From contig OZ176050.1 of NCBI GenBank assembly GCA_964247055.1, positions 5,394,001 to 5,458,000 of the forward strand: a DNA stretch of 64,000 nt, in the 5' to 3' direction. This DNA is from Paragordius varius. Lineage: Eukaryota; Nematomorpha. The position numbers and the translations under genes are program-made. This document shows, one piece after another, positions 44,012-55,221 of this stretch (position 1 is its first letter; every line of letters begins with the position of its first letter). Under the pieces are notes generated by a model. The model had not been told where the DNA came from. It ran no database searches and was given only the letters and a program-made list of their open reading frames with translations.

Positions 44012-44454
44012 TTAACGAACTTTTAAATGTTGTTTTAAAACATCATGAGCTTGTGTTTCTCTACCAAAATGCTATTTAAAAACATTAAAAAAAAATTACT
44101 TTTACAACTACACAACTACATCCAACAACTTTTCTAGCTTTGCCCTCTTTATCCAGTTTGCATAAACCAGCCATTTCTCCTAAAATTTTTCCGTCTTCAA
44201 CCTTAAATTTAGGAATCACAAACTTCTAATAATTTAATCCCATGTTCATTACACAGTGCTTTAATTAATTTAACATAATTTGGTTCATCGCAGCTTTTTG
44301 ATAATAAACACAATTCAGCGGCACGCCTAAAATTAAACAAATTATACTTATCCAAATATTTAGTCGCTTCTCGTACTCCACAAACTACTCCATCATATGC
44401 CAAAGCTATTTTTAGTACTTCCTTAATAGCTGCATCTTTATCCATAGGGTCCAT
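44012..44454 (-). CDS. RPS12: Small-subunit ribosomal protein eS12, four exons
   Basis: Component of the 40S subunit. Exons on the minus strand: 44454-44348, 44326-44224, 44201-44100, 44071-44012, coding 123 aa (human 132). Exon 1 gives [20 protein letters not shown] then REATKYLDK. Exon 2 gives [20 protein letters not shown] then [14 protein letters not shown]. Exon 3 gives [20 protein letters not shown] then [14 protein letters not shown]. Exon 4 gives [19 protein letters not shown]. This aligns to human RPS12 without gaps from LKTAL to the end of exon 3, and every junction falls where the alignment needs it. The three introns are 21, 22 and 28 nt. An unspliced reading would add seven residues, then shift frame and stop after LLEVCDS, so the gene would look broken if the introns were missed. 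The start is the first ATG of the frame. Confidence 0.93.
44072..44099 (-). other. 28-nt intron in RPS12
   Basis: GTAATT donor, AAATAG acceptor, 28 nt, phase 0 between CSCVVVK and HFGRETQA. Retention shifts the frame. Confidence 0.85.
44202..44223 (-). other. 22-nt intron in RPS12
   Basis: GTTTGT donor and TTTAAG acceptor with CCTAAAT as branch-like motif, 22 nt, phase 0 between GIKLLE and VEDGKILGE. Retention gives a premature stop three codons in and would shift the frame. Confidence 0.85.
44327..44347 (-). other. 21-nt stop-free intron in RPS12
   Basis: GTATAA donor and TTTTAG acceptor, 21 nt. It splits a Lys codon (AA|G) between KYLD and RAAELC. Length is a multiple of three with no stop, so retention would insert YNLFNFR after LDK. 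Removal restores [11 protein letters not shown] against human LDKRQAHLCVL. Confidence 0.85.
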
Positions 44455-44736
44455 GTGTGAGGATGTGTGTTAAACTTTGAATTGTTAGATAAACTGCTTT
44501 ATAATAAAATCTTAAGGGGCTTTTTACAAGTAATTTAAAAAAAGTTACACTTTAACACTTCGATTCAAATTGGAGTATCTAAATACAACAGACTAAATTA
44601 AAATTAATATCCAATTTAAATTTATGCATATCCTAATAAAAAAATGGTAGTTATCTTTTTCCACCACACCCCACACAGATGATTTCTTTCCTTTGCCGCT
44701 CCCGTTGGTATTAACCAGGGTGCATCACGCGGAGGT
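44455..44736. other. RPS12 upstream region
   Basis: About 280 bp between the RPS12 start codon and the LINE fragment. It should contain the RPS12 promoter. No motif stands out. Confidence 0.4.
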
Positions 44737-45029
44737 AAAAGTCGGACTTTGAAGCAACCAAACAAACCTTTTGGAACCAACTATACGACATTTCTCATGC
44801 CATACCTCCAAATGAAAAATTTTTTATAGGTGGAGTTTTTAATTCCCAAGTTGGCACTAATGGTCAAGACTATATGAGAATACATAGAGGAAAAGCTTTT
44901 GGCAACCGTAACAAAGAAGGTGATACATAATTAGAAGACTGCGCATCTCTAAGACTTACTATCTGCAATACCCTCTTCACGAAACCAGCAAAGAAATTAT
45001 TAACTTATACAAGTGCTAATCAAAACTCT
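44737..45029 (+). mobile_element. RTE-type LINE endonuclease fragment
   Basis: Plus-strand translation gives FEATKQTFWNQLYDISHAIP, then KFFIGGVFNSQVGTNGQDY, GKAFGNRNKEGD, LRLTICNTLF and LTYTSANQNSR. This is the pattern of the apurinic/apyrimidinic endonuclease of RTE/BovB-like LINEs (IIGGDFNGHVG..., FGVQERNLEG..., VVNTYF..., VTYKSG...). One in-frame stop is present, and the usual Asp of GGDFN is Val. The fragment stops abruptly at the inverted segment described next. Confidence 0.82.
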
Positions 45030-46830
45030 CGATTATCCACCTCATGTTACATATCATATCTCGGCATCCACTACCATTTCGAAAACCAGCCTGAATCGTG
45101 GATATCTCGGGGTCAAGAATAGAATTTAGACGAAACTGTATTATTTTTAGAAAAACTTTGGACACCTGGTTTATGAGCGCTATTACCCTTTTTTTAAATC
45201 GGAATCATAATGGATGTGCACCATTCCTCAGGAATTTTTTCCATCTCAAATATGGTTTGAAATAATTTGGCGAGTATATCGATTGGAATATATTTTATTA
45301 TTTCAGTAGGGATGTCTCTGTGGCCCTCTGATTTGCCGGTGCTAGAGTGTTTTATCGCGAGTTCCACTTCTTCTTTCATAATAGGTAGTTCTTTTTGTTG
45401 AGTAAGTTCGTTAATAGTCGGGGGGTTATTTACATTGTATAGTTTGTTTATGTGTTTGTGCCATAATTTGCGAATTTCGTCTTTTTCAGTGACGATTGAG
45501 TTGTTGTCGTTTCTCATAGGTCCCTTAACTTTTTTGTGTGGATATTGTTTGCATGGGCAAAAAGGTTTTGGTTATTTTTGGCGTCTGTTTCTAATTTTTC
45601 ACATAGTTGGTCATAATACTTATTTGTGTCCACCCCGAGATATCCACGATTCAGGCTGGTTTTCGAAAAGGTAGAGGATGCCGAGATATGATATGTAACA
45701 TGAGGTGGATAAACGAGAAACACATCGAAACAAAGAATTGCATATGTGCTTTGTCGATTTTTCCAAAGCATATGATTCCATCCAGCACAATAAACTACGG
45801 AAAGCTCTAAAACAACTCGGAGTGTCAACACATTTAATCAACATCATATTTTCAATTTATTCAAATTCCACGGCTGTAATATCCACACCTCACGGTACTG
45901 ACTCATGTAAGGTACAAGTCGGCCTCCGTCAAGGATGCGTTTTATCACCAATTCTTTTTAACGCAAACCTGGAGTGCATTATAAGAAATATCCCACAAAC
46001 TTACGGCATCAACGTAGGTGGGAACCTACTTACATCCGTTCACTACGCGGATGATACAGTCTTATTCGCAGACAGTGTAGACACATTATCGCAAGCCTTG
46101 CAAGTGTTTACAACTGAATGCAATAAATTTGGATTAAAGATCAATTTCAAAAAAACAAAAGTCATGCAAATAAATCCGGCTCAAACCAATCCAATAATCC
46201 TCAACGGCAACCAGATCGAAACAGTTAGCAGCTACACGTACTTAGGTAGCATTATTAATAATGAGAACAACTCGATGCCTGAAATAAAGCGAAGAATTGC
46301 TATTGCTAAAGCAGTAACATTTAAATATAACAGGATTTGGATGTCGCATGACATTAAACTACAAACCAAAATCAGATTAATCAAAGCTATAGTTTTCCCC
46401 ACATTCATGTATGGGGGGGAAAGCTAAACACTGAAAAAATATGACGAACGTCTAATAAACTCTTTCGAATTATGGGTTTGGAGGAAACTTCTTCAAACAA
46501 AATGGACAGTCAAAGTTTCAAACATCACCATTCTAAATAAAATTAACCCAGAAATGTCACTTCTAGGCAGCTTAACACGTCAAAAACTATCCTTCTTCGG
46601 GCACATCATGAGATCCAGCTCACTAAATCACTGATGCTGGGAAAGTGAGTGGTGCCCGAAAAAGAGGGAGAAGACGAACTCGTTGGATGGATAACATCCT
46701 CAAAGAAACCAACCAATCATTATCCGAACTAAACACCAAAACCGGAAATCGCAGTGAATGGAGAAGCTTTATTTTCAATGTAGCAGTTAGTCGGAATCGA
46801 CTTTAGCAAACAACAACAACAATCAAAACT
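45028..46830 (+). mobile_element. RTE-type LINE with inverted 5' segment
   Basis: Plus-strand part 45632-46830: QAGFRKGRGCRDMICNMRW, then (after a frameshift) CFVDFSKAYDSIQHNKL, GLRQGCVLSPILFN, VHYADDTVLFAD (RT box C with YADD), KINFKKTKVM, SYTYLGSIIN and a post-RT region ending NVAVSRNRL followed by (CAA)n, a usual RTE 3' end. Minus-strand part 45640-45028: linker KYYDQLCEKLETDAKNNQNL, RT N-terminus EEVELAIKHSSTGKSEGHRD, IPEEWCTSIMIPI, then again QAGFRNGSGCRDMICNMRW. The two parts share about 86 bp as an inverted duplication (45028-45113 and 45632-45716). It is the same family as the endonuclease fragment to the left. A few frameshifts and stops make it inactive. Confidence 0.85.
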
Positions 46831-49165
46831 CTATGGTAGACTACATTTTACCTATACAAGATAGAAAAATCATCAAAGATTATAAAACATATCTCACTGA
46901 TACACAACATAAATTGATTGTAGCAATAATAACAATAAACAAATCTTATTACCATAGTAACCAGAAACCTAAAATAAACTTAGAAAAACTACACCGTCCT
47001 GATCTTAAACTTCAACTCTCAGAAACTGTCAATGCATCGCTCAGCCTTAACCACAAAACCACTGAACAAGCTTGTGATAATTTTAAAAACAGCATTATCA
47101 ATGTGTTTAATTTTTGTGGCAGAAAGAAAATATACAGGAAAAAACAACAATCAAATTAGTGGTGGTCAGAATCCATAAAACCTTTAATTAAAATTAAACG
47201 CAATAACTATAAAAGATGGAAACAAACAAAAGATAAAAGAGACTTAGAATCATATATCAAATCAAATAAAAATTTACAACAAGCCATCAATATTTCAGCC
47301 AACAAAAAAGCTTTGGATTTAGCTAAAAAACTAGAACAAGACATAAAAAATCTTAAGATTTTTCGAACAATAAATTCAGTTAACAATAAAAAGGACATTA
47401 AACAAATTTCCTACATTAAAGATAAACACCAACATCTAGCTACTGACTGGAGTGACATAAGCAATGTCTGGACAACGTATTACAAAGAACAATTCGCACA
47501 AAAACATAATTTTGAAACAATTAACCAACCACAAGCAATTGGTCCTCGATCATTGATAACAACAGGTGATGTAAGAGATGCCTTAGCCAAAATGAAAAAT
47601 AACAAAGCAACTGGTCCATCTGAACTCAGCTCCAACATGATTAAAGCTTTACCCCAATGCATTCCACATTTAACTCGTATATTTAATCTAATCTTGTCAA
47701 CGAATCGCATCCCTAATGATTGGTTAAAAAGCACCATCATACCCATTTTTAAAAACAAAGGAGACATACTCGTTTGTTCCTCCTACATACCACTAAAGTT
47801 GTTGGAACACCCGTAAAAAATTTTGAATTCATTATTGAATCAAAACTAAGATCAATCATTAGTATACAGGAATCACAATATGCCTATAAACCAAACAGTA
47901 GCACAATTGATGCAATCTTCATTTTGAGAAGATTGCAGGAGAATTATTTAGCGATAAATAAAAAACTCTATCATGTTTTTATTGATTTACAAAGGGCCTT
48001 TGATTGTATACCCAGGAAGTTAATCACATCCACACTACGAGCCAACAAGGTAGATGATTGGATAATTAAATCAATAGAAATTATGTACTACAAAACAACA
48101 AACTGCGTCAAATTAACACTAGGCAACACAGCTTTTGTTCCAAACGAATCTGGTCTTCATCAAGGCTCCATCCTAAGCCCTCTACTCTTCATTTTAATAA
48201 TGGATTACCTAACAAAAGATATAAAACAAGGCTTACCATGGGAACTTATCTATGAGGACGACATTGTCCTCATCGCAACATCAATGGGAGAATTAAATCA
48301 AAAGTACAACACATGGAAATCACACTTAGAAAAGGGTGGAATGAAGATTAAAATAAGCAAAACTAAGGTGCTGATAACGGGTGAAACTGTACATGAACGA
48401 CCTAAGTTTCCATGTGGAGTATGTGATTAGATGTTAAACTCAATTCAATCCTACATCATGCAATAAATGGGTACACAAAAAGTGCTCGCTTATAAAAGGG
48501 GCATTAATCAACAATGATAAATTTATATGTGAATCATGCAAAAATAAAACACTAAATCACTCACCCACTTCAATAAAATACTTTTATATGGCAGACGCCA
48601 AAATCGAATTAATAAATAATTTCAAATACTTGGGCGATGTCATACATTGCCTAGGTGGAATAAATCAGTCAGTTAAATATAGATCCCAACAGGCTTGGGC
48701 AAAATATCATCAACTTAAATTTGTGCTCAAAAATAAACACATATCAGCAAAAAACAAAGGTTTGATTTACAAAGCCGGCATACGTCCCATACTCCTGTAT
48801 GGAAGCGAGACTTGGCTGATGACAGATTCAATTGAAAAAAACTAATGGACATAGAAAAACGGATGCTAAATTTATTCCAACCCAATAAGTCAAATTCAAA
48901 TTTACATCAACTGTACCAAATCGAACCTTTAAATGTTATGCTCAGAAAAAATAGGCTTAGATATTTCGGACACATCAAACGTGTTCCAGAACAATGGACA
49001 AATAAAATTTTATCCCTACATCCCGAAGGTAACAATCGCAGGGGCAGACCAACATTTAACTGGGAAAAAACAATAAATAATGATTTAAGTGTTGCCAACA
49101 TTGATGATAACGCCTGGCAGGATCGCAAATATTACAGACAGCTTCTATACGGATACAATGGCTAG
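46815..49165 (+). mobile_element. 5'-truncated non-LTR retrotransposon with C-terminal Cys/His finger
   Basis: Successive plus-strand frames give a reverse transcriptase: MKNNKATGPSELSSNMIKAL (RT start, about 47590), FIDLQRAFDCIPRKLI (box A), SGLHQGSILSPLLFILIMDY (box B), LIYEDDIVLIAT (catalytic YEDD) and KISKTKVLITGE. After the RT a zinc-finger pattern is legible across frames: CGVCD, SCNKWVHKKCSLIKG, FICESC (48410-48545). The C-terminal part has FKYLGDVIHCLGG, ILLYGSETWLMT, NRLRYFGHIKRVPEQW, RRGRPTFNW and a final RKYYRQLLYGYNG. No endonuclease is present, so the 5' end is truncated. Only a handful of frame breaks, so relatively young. A (TA)n run follows. Clade not settled. Confidence 0.85.
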
Positions 49166-49196
49166 CCATTACACAAAGACGATACGATATCTAAAT

Positions 49197-49202
<6 letters not shown>

Positions 49203-49240
<38 letters not shown>
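49203..49240. repeat. (TA)n microsatellite at the LINE 3' end
   Basis: About 38 bp of TA repeats, 38 nt after the LINE stop codon. It may represent the element's simple-repeat tail. Confidence 0.9.
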
Positions 49241-49242
<2 letters not shown>

Positions 49243-49259
49243 AAAATATTTTGATAAAA

Positions 49260-50041
49260 TTTTTTTTCAAAAAAGCTCCATGTCAAACTATTTGACGCCA
49301 TTTTTATTTTACAAAATTTTTGCAAAAATAGTCTTTATTTAATTTTAAAGGTAAAATTAAAGCACAATTCTTATTTAAATTACATCTAATATTAATAGTA
49401 ATAGAAGCGCTTTATTTTGTATTATTTTTTAATTTTACCATTTCAAACATGCCGCGTTAACAAAATTTTTACCTTTAGTTAGCTTAAAATAAGTAATATC
49501 AAGTATTTTCAAATAAAATATTTTATATAATTCGGTTTATTAAAGTTATATAAGTGCAAAATTTTGTCTTGATTATAATCTTCCATACTTTTTAAAGTAT
49601 TTGATTTTAAACAGGCCTGGGGTATCCAAATACCCCAATTTTAATCGAAGGACTAAAATGAATGTGTTGTATCCAAGTGTTAAAGTAAAGCATATAAAGA
49701 CCCCACATATTTAGATTAAAAACTACTGAAAGATACAATTTCAATTTATTTTATGCTTCTATGATCTGTGTATAAAAGTCAACTATGTAAATGTAATTTA
49801 GCTTTATCACACCATTACCTTTACACTTTTTCCAAGTATCATTTGGAATCTAAATATTTAAAAAGGTATTTAAAGATTAGGCCGAATATTTTTAGGCGCA
49901 TATTACAAAAAAATCCAAAAATGTAAAATTTAAAAAATCCTCATTCCAAACTTTTGGCATTTTTTTCTATAAATTTTGAAATCATTATTAAAAAAAGGCA
50001 AAAAATGTATATTATGGTTAAAAAATGTAAATAGTTAACTC
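49260..50041 (+). repeat. Unclassified dispersed repeat, forward copy
   Basis: Contains in order ACTATTTGACGCCATTTTTA, TTACATCTAATATTAATAGT, TTCCATACTTTTTAAAGTAT, the hairpin at 49619-49636, AATCGAAGGACTAAAATGAA, and AAATGTATATTATGG near 50010. The same blocks in the same order occur reversed at about 56130-56885. No open frame, so probably a non-autonomous transposon. Confidence 0.65.
49619..49636. other. Perfect 7-bp hairpin in dispersed repeat
   Basis: GGGGTAT-CCAA-ATACCCC, followed by AATTTTAATCGAAGGAC. The same position in other copies of the repeat (50606, 56490, 56965) keeps GGGG/CCCC stems with different loops. Confidence 0.75.
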
Positions 50042-51454
50042 TAAACCACGATGTTTTGGAAAAAAAATTCAAAAAATGGCGTGGAAGTAGTTTAATATGC
50101 AACTTTTTTCAAAACTAAATTTTATTATGATATTTGGCTTATTTATATAATTTTTAAGGATAGAAATCGGAACTATTTTTTGTAGGTTTTTAAAAATACA
50201 AACGTACATATTGTCTGGGGTTTTTAACCATAATATTTGAATCCAATGTAGAAACATTATTGAAACGAACGGATGACTTAATATCAAAATAGTTTTTGAA
50301 ATGTAAGTTTTTTAAAATTAATTATTTACATTTTCTGACCATAATATACAATGATTTGCCTGTTCCAATAGCGATTTAAAACATTGATATAAAAAGAAAA
50401 AGTTGTATATTTTGCATCATTTTCATATATAACTTAGGCACACATGCATGTTGGCTAAATTTTTACTTTTGGGTTTTACCTCTGAATAAGTAATATCAAG
50501 TATTTTTGGTATGATTTTTTTTAGATTTCGGGTAATTAATCTTATATAAGTCAAAACTTTTGCCATATGCTTCAATTAATCCCATTATTTTTGGATTAAC
50601 ACTCTGGGGTATCTAACTCCCCCAATTTAAATCGAAGGACAGAAATGAATGTGTTGTATCCAAGTGTTAAAGCTCTCTATTTTTAAAGTGTAGGATAAAA
50701 ACTGTAAAAATATAACTTTTTTTATCCAAAACATGAGAACAAGTGATAATAAAATATATACTGAAATAACTTTCACTACTTCAGTTTTACAATAAGCTCT
50801 CGGATATAAAACTAAAAAATTTAAACTAGGACAAAAAAGGGAAATTGTAACAAAAGTTGCACAAACTATTTCGACTCCATTTTTATTTTACAACATTTTT
50901 GCAAAATATAATATTTTTCTAAGGCTAATTAAGTTAATATTAATTAAAATCACATCTAAATTTGATATTAAAAATGTATTTTGGATAATTTTTATATTAA
51001 GCTATTATATAAATGTCATGTTGGTTAAATTTATATTTTCGACCATTCAAATAAGATCTATCAAGTGATTTTAAATAATTATTACTTTGTATTTCGGTTA
51101 CTCAATGTTATATAAACACAAGTGGTTACAAAAATTACACATTTTTTGATTTAAAGCCTGCATTTCCCAAAGAGCCCAATTTGAATCGAACATAAATGAA
51201 TGTGTGATATCCAAGTTAATAAATATTTCCTTAAACAAATATTAAAATTTGTACAAAAATTTTCAATAATTTTTTTTTTGAAGAAAGTTAATTACTATCC
51301 AAATATATTAAATTATACCATCCAACTTAAAAATATAGAGTGTGGATTTTAAACAATAAAATGGGTAAGTCTTTAAAAAGATTTTAAAGTAATTAATGCG
51401 CTGACAGTTATTGGGTTTTTACCCTTATAAAATAATTTTAAAATTGGATTTGAG
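50042..51454. repeat. Mixed partial copies of the same dispersed repeat
   Basis: A second hairpin-type motif at 50606-50623 is followed by AAATCGAAGGACAGAAATGA and TTGTATCCAAGTGTTAAAG. A third, weaker copy lies at 51170-51225 (CCCAATTTGAATCGAACATA). An inverted piece at about 50310-50395 reads as the reverse of the 49945-50041 block. No gene found. Confidence 0.55.
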
Positions 51455-52025
51455 GCAATTCGCTTTAAATAAACGCAAAAATGCCGAGAATGCGCGAATA
51501 TATGCTAAATTTTGATGTCAATGATAATATTAAAAAAAGGTATTTTTTTTAAAAAAAATTTAATTTTTAGCAAATTTTTGTTGAAGCGTTTTTTATACTA
51601 TTCTGAGTCATGATGGAAACGGTAAAAAAACGTTTTTAAATACCAGAAATAGTGTTTTTCTAGACAATTTGATCATGTTGATTCTATAATCTCATGATTA
51701 TAATTTGAAGGTTCATTAGCTTTCTCAATTTGGTTTAAACCCAATTTAAAATCAAACATTCGGAGACGAAATAATATTTTAATCAATAAAATGATAGAAA
51801 TGTTCAGCATCATTAAAATATATAGGAAACGTGTTTTTATTCTATCTCAAGCCTTTTTATACTGTTTCTCTCATGCTTCACAATTATTTGTAAACCTCAA
51901 CGATTTGCATAAAATTAAATTTTTGAAAAAGCATGCTTTTAAAAATATTTTTATTTGATATCAAATTTTCGCATATATTTAAAATTTCATCCCGCTATCT
52001 CGGCATTTTTGCTTTTATTTTAAGA
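51455..52025. repeat. Foldback repeat, copy 1
   Basis: The left arm CGCAAAAATGCCGAGAATGC, then GAATATATGCTAAATTTTGA, is mirrored by the right arm ending near 52025 (..TCTCGGCATTTTTGCTTTTA). Arms are about 180 bp and diverged. Similar blocks occur near 54610-54700, 52960-53000 (reverse) and 55370-55835. Confidence 0.6.
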
Positions 52026-53219
52026 GAAATAGGAGCAAAAAAATTAGAATGTTCGGTGCCCCTACATAAAATTTAATATTTTTAGACATGTTTTTTGGAA
52101 TAAAGCATTTTCTTTCACCAAAAAAGTTTTATTTAAAAAATATGTGCAGATTATGCCATTTTTATGGAGCAGTTACCACATGTTACATATGCAAATTTTA
52201 AATATATACTTTGTATGTATGCTATAGTTTTTTGTGAGATTTGCATTGTCTTATTTTTATATTTTTTTATTATGTAAATATCATATATTGTTACCATGCA
52301 AATTATGTTCACTTAAAAATAGTATTTATAGGGTACAAAAAACCGAATAAATATCCTTCAATTTTCCGACTTATACTTTTGTTACCTTTTACACCACAAA
52401 AATGTTAATAACTTTTTTATTACACTCGTAAAAGCCAAAACTAAAAGCACATGATAATCTTGAAACTTTTTCCTATCATAATATTCAGGTTATTTTATTG
52501 TGGACGCTGTTCAAGGCATCAAATAGATTAACAATACAATTAAATCGAAGTCCTTCGGACTTCTGGGGGAGGTATCTGAAAAAAGGGACAAATGATCCAT
52601 ATATGTGAATTATTTCGATACATTATTTAATACCTATGATCTCTTAGGATTTTCAAAACGGTGCATTCATACTAATATATTGTTTAGTTTTGTAAAGGCC
52701 CCAAATTGATGGCTAACGGTAAAAACCGCTATATATAATTTTTACCTTTTTATGACTACCCCTAATTTATCACATGAAAGCATGCCATGACTAAAAAAAG
52801 CTAGACAAGTCAAAATAAATTTTTTATCACCCCAACAAAGTGTTCTCATAATATCTTAAAGCATATATATAGCGTTTCCAACATGTATCAAAATTGCACG
52901 AAGTACGCTGAATTTTTGAAAAAGTATGCATTTTATAAAATAATTTTAGTTGACAAAATTTAACATACATTAATAATTTTTATCTTTGCGTTTATTTGAG
53001 GGGAACTAGCTTATTTTATAGCGAAAAAATTTGGGACCATGCAACTAAAAATTAAATTTTTTAAAAATATTGTATTGCATTTTATACATAGTTATAATTA
53101 TATTTAACAATTAATTTTGTAATGAACTCCTTCACTAAAAAATATCGTTAACGAAATGTCCACAAATTTCGCCATTTTCTAATACTGAGCACTTATCACA
53201 AAAGTTAGATAACTTTTTA
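52026..53219. other. AT-rich non-coding DNA, nothing beyond repeat fragments
   Basis: Only weak pieces of the foldback family were noticed (around 52900-53000). No exon supported. Confidence 0.45.
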
Positions 53220-53830
53220 GCAGTCCATCACCGACACGGAATAAACCGTTTTCTCTTTCGGATCCTCCCGCCTATGATAGAGTGTGAATTTCCAAGGATA
53301 TTAATTTTTAAACATTTTTACGAAACCTGTGGAGGCCCATTTAGTTTGAATATTATTTTAATAACCCTTTTACGAAGTAGCCACCCTGTTCCGCCCATCT
53401 ATGTGAAAATGGTTAAATATATGGTCAGGGAGCATGTTGAAATGGGAGCCTATTCAATTTCAATTTTAATATTAATTTGTATTAAATTGAAAAGCGCCGT
53501 TGGTAATTGAGCCGTTTTTCAAATTAGCTTCTAAGTTTTGACCCAGCCTGTAGGCCCATTCGATTTTAAAGTATTTTTGCATTTATGAGGGCAAATAAGC
53601 CATTCATGTTTGACACAATTAGTCTTTTCATAGAAATCGTGCCTGCCTTTAATTTTATTTGGACATGCTGGACTCAGTAGCATCTTAGGTTTTATGCTGG
53701 AATATATATTTACATTTACATAAATATACCTGGGTCTTATTAGAAATATAAATAGACGCGTGCAGGCACCGGCGACGGTATTCGGCTCTAACAATATCTT
53801 GATACTTTATACAAATATTTACGTTGAGGA
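53220..53830. other. GC-richer patch of unknown origin
   Basis: Base composition is less AT-rich than its surroundings. The minus strand carries an 87-codon frame (53794-53531) with a Cys/His pattern C-x-N-K-I-K-G-R-H ... C-V-K-H-E-W-L-I-C-P-H-K-C. This could be a relic zinc-binding segment of a transposase. I do not recognise a family and do not call a gene. Confidence 0.4.
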
Positions 53831-54645
53831 TTAATGAATTTTAAAATTAATTATCCTTAAAATTATCGTAAATCAAAAAACTAAACATTACCATGCACCT
53901 CAGCCGAAAATTATCTACGAAAATATCTAAGTCTGTGGCACAAGGCTGGATAAAACTTGATATCCTGGTATTAACTGTTATATTTTGAAATTCAGTACTT
54001 ATTGGTGTATTTATTATATCCTTTGGAAAATTATTTGCAAATGAAATTATGGTTTTTAGAAATTTCTTCCACGGAAAAGTGTAACACAAGTTCAATCGAA
54101 TTTTAAATAAATCCAATGTCAATTAAATGGTAAATCAATAAGACACTATTGATACGAGCAATTTTGCGTAAAGGTATAATATTTTGGCGAATGCAAACCC
54201 GGTATAAAGATGGTTAAAGATATTTTTTTAGTCAAAAACGGTAAGGTTGTGAAAAGCATAATTTTTATCAGGCGGATTTTTTTAACGGTGCACAAAATTG
54301 GATTATAAAAAATATCTGAGAAATGCATCAGGATTCCCATAAGGCTTTTGGTTATAAGCCGTACGAGTGATTTGGAAAAGTTGTTATCATTTTTGTGCTA
54401 ATCGCCCCATATCGAAAAGACGCAAAAATAGTGCATATTATATAAAATAAAATTTTGTATTTAAAAGTTAAAAGCAACATTTTGAAAAATATCATTAATA
54501 TATATCTTATACTAAATTTATAAAGCAAAACGACCATTTTATAAAATATGTATTATTAGATTTTTTCTCCCAAAGTTAAACATTTTTGCACTCTTTCTTT
54601 AATGGTCTGGTTCTCTTAAATTAAACGCGGAAATGCCGAGCTTTC

Positions 54646-54648
<3 letters not shown>
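53831..54648. other. AT-rich non-coding DNA
   Basis: Short open frames on the minus strand have no recognisable domain. Nothing supported. Confidence 0.4.

Positions 54649-54680
<32 letters not shown>
54649..54680. repeat. (TA)n microsatellite
   Basis: TA dinucleotide run of about 32 bp inside a foldback-family copy. Confidence 0.9.
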
Positions 54681-54682
<2 letters not shown>

Positions 54683-55144
54683 TAAATCATGGCATCAAAA
54701 ATTATTATTTATAAGGGTATAGTGAAGAGTTGCAAGCTCAAAACTTTTTAAAAATAAATAGTTTCTAATATTAATTTTAGCGAAATTGTTAGCATTATAG
54801 CTCTTTTGAAGCAAATGGTATAAATACGCCTTAAGATATTATAACACTTATTCTAATAAATACGAAGAGGCTTAACCTTTTTCTCCAGTTTTAGTATAAG
54901 TTACCACAAAATTTAGGTTATTTTTTACAATTTATTTTTACATAAATTGAAAAAATTTTTTTTTTTAAAATTCTGATGAAGAAATCATGTTTATAAAATA
55001 TGATCATATATTTTCATATTTCTAACATTTTTCAAAATTAGAGGTACACTTCAAAATATTCAACAAAAACGAATCTTTATAAAATTATTTAATATTTTTG
55101 ATCATAACCTCAGATATTGGAAGATTGTTTACATATAAATTAAG

Positions 55145-55145
<1 letters not shown>

Positions 55146-55219
<74 letters not shown>
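55146..55219. repeat. (TA)n microsatellite, interrupted once
   Basis: About 74 bp of TA repeats with a single AA interruption in the middle. Confidence 0.92.

Positions 55220-55221
<2 letters not shown>

Noticed and set aside
44209-44454. Reading RPS12 as an 81-aa truncated pseudogene ending LLEVCDS
   Set aside because: Removing three GT-AG segments restores a gapless match to eS12 through the C-terminus. Decay would not place the breaks exactly at GT...AG borders.
49089-49295. 68-codon frame ending in a Tyr-Ile repeat
   Set aside because: Overlaps the LINE 3' end out of frame and runs into the (TA)n tract.
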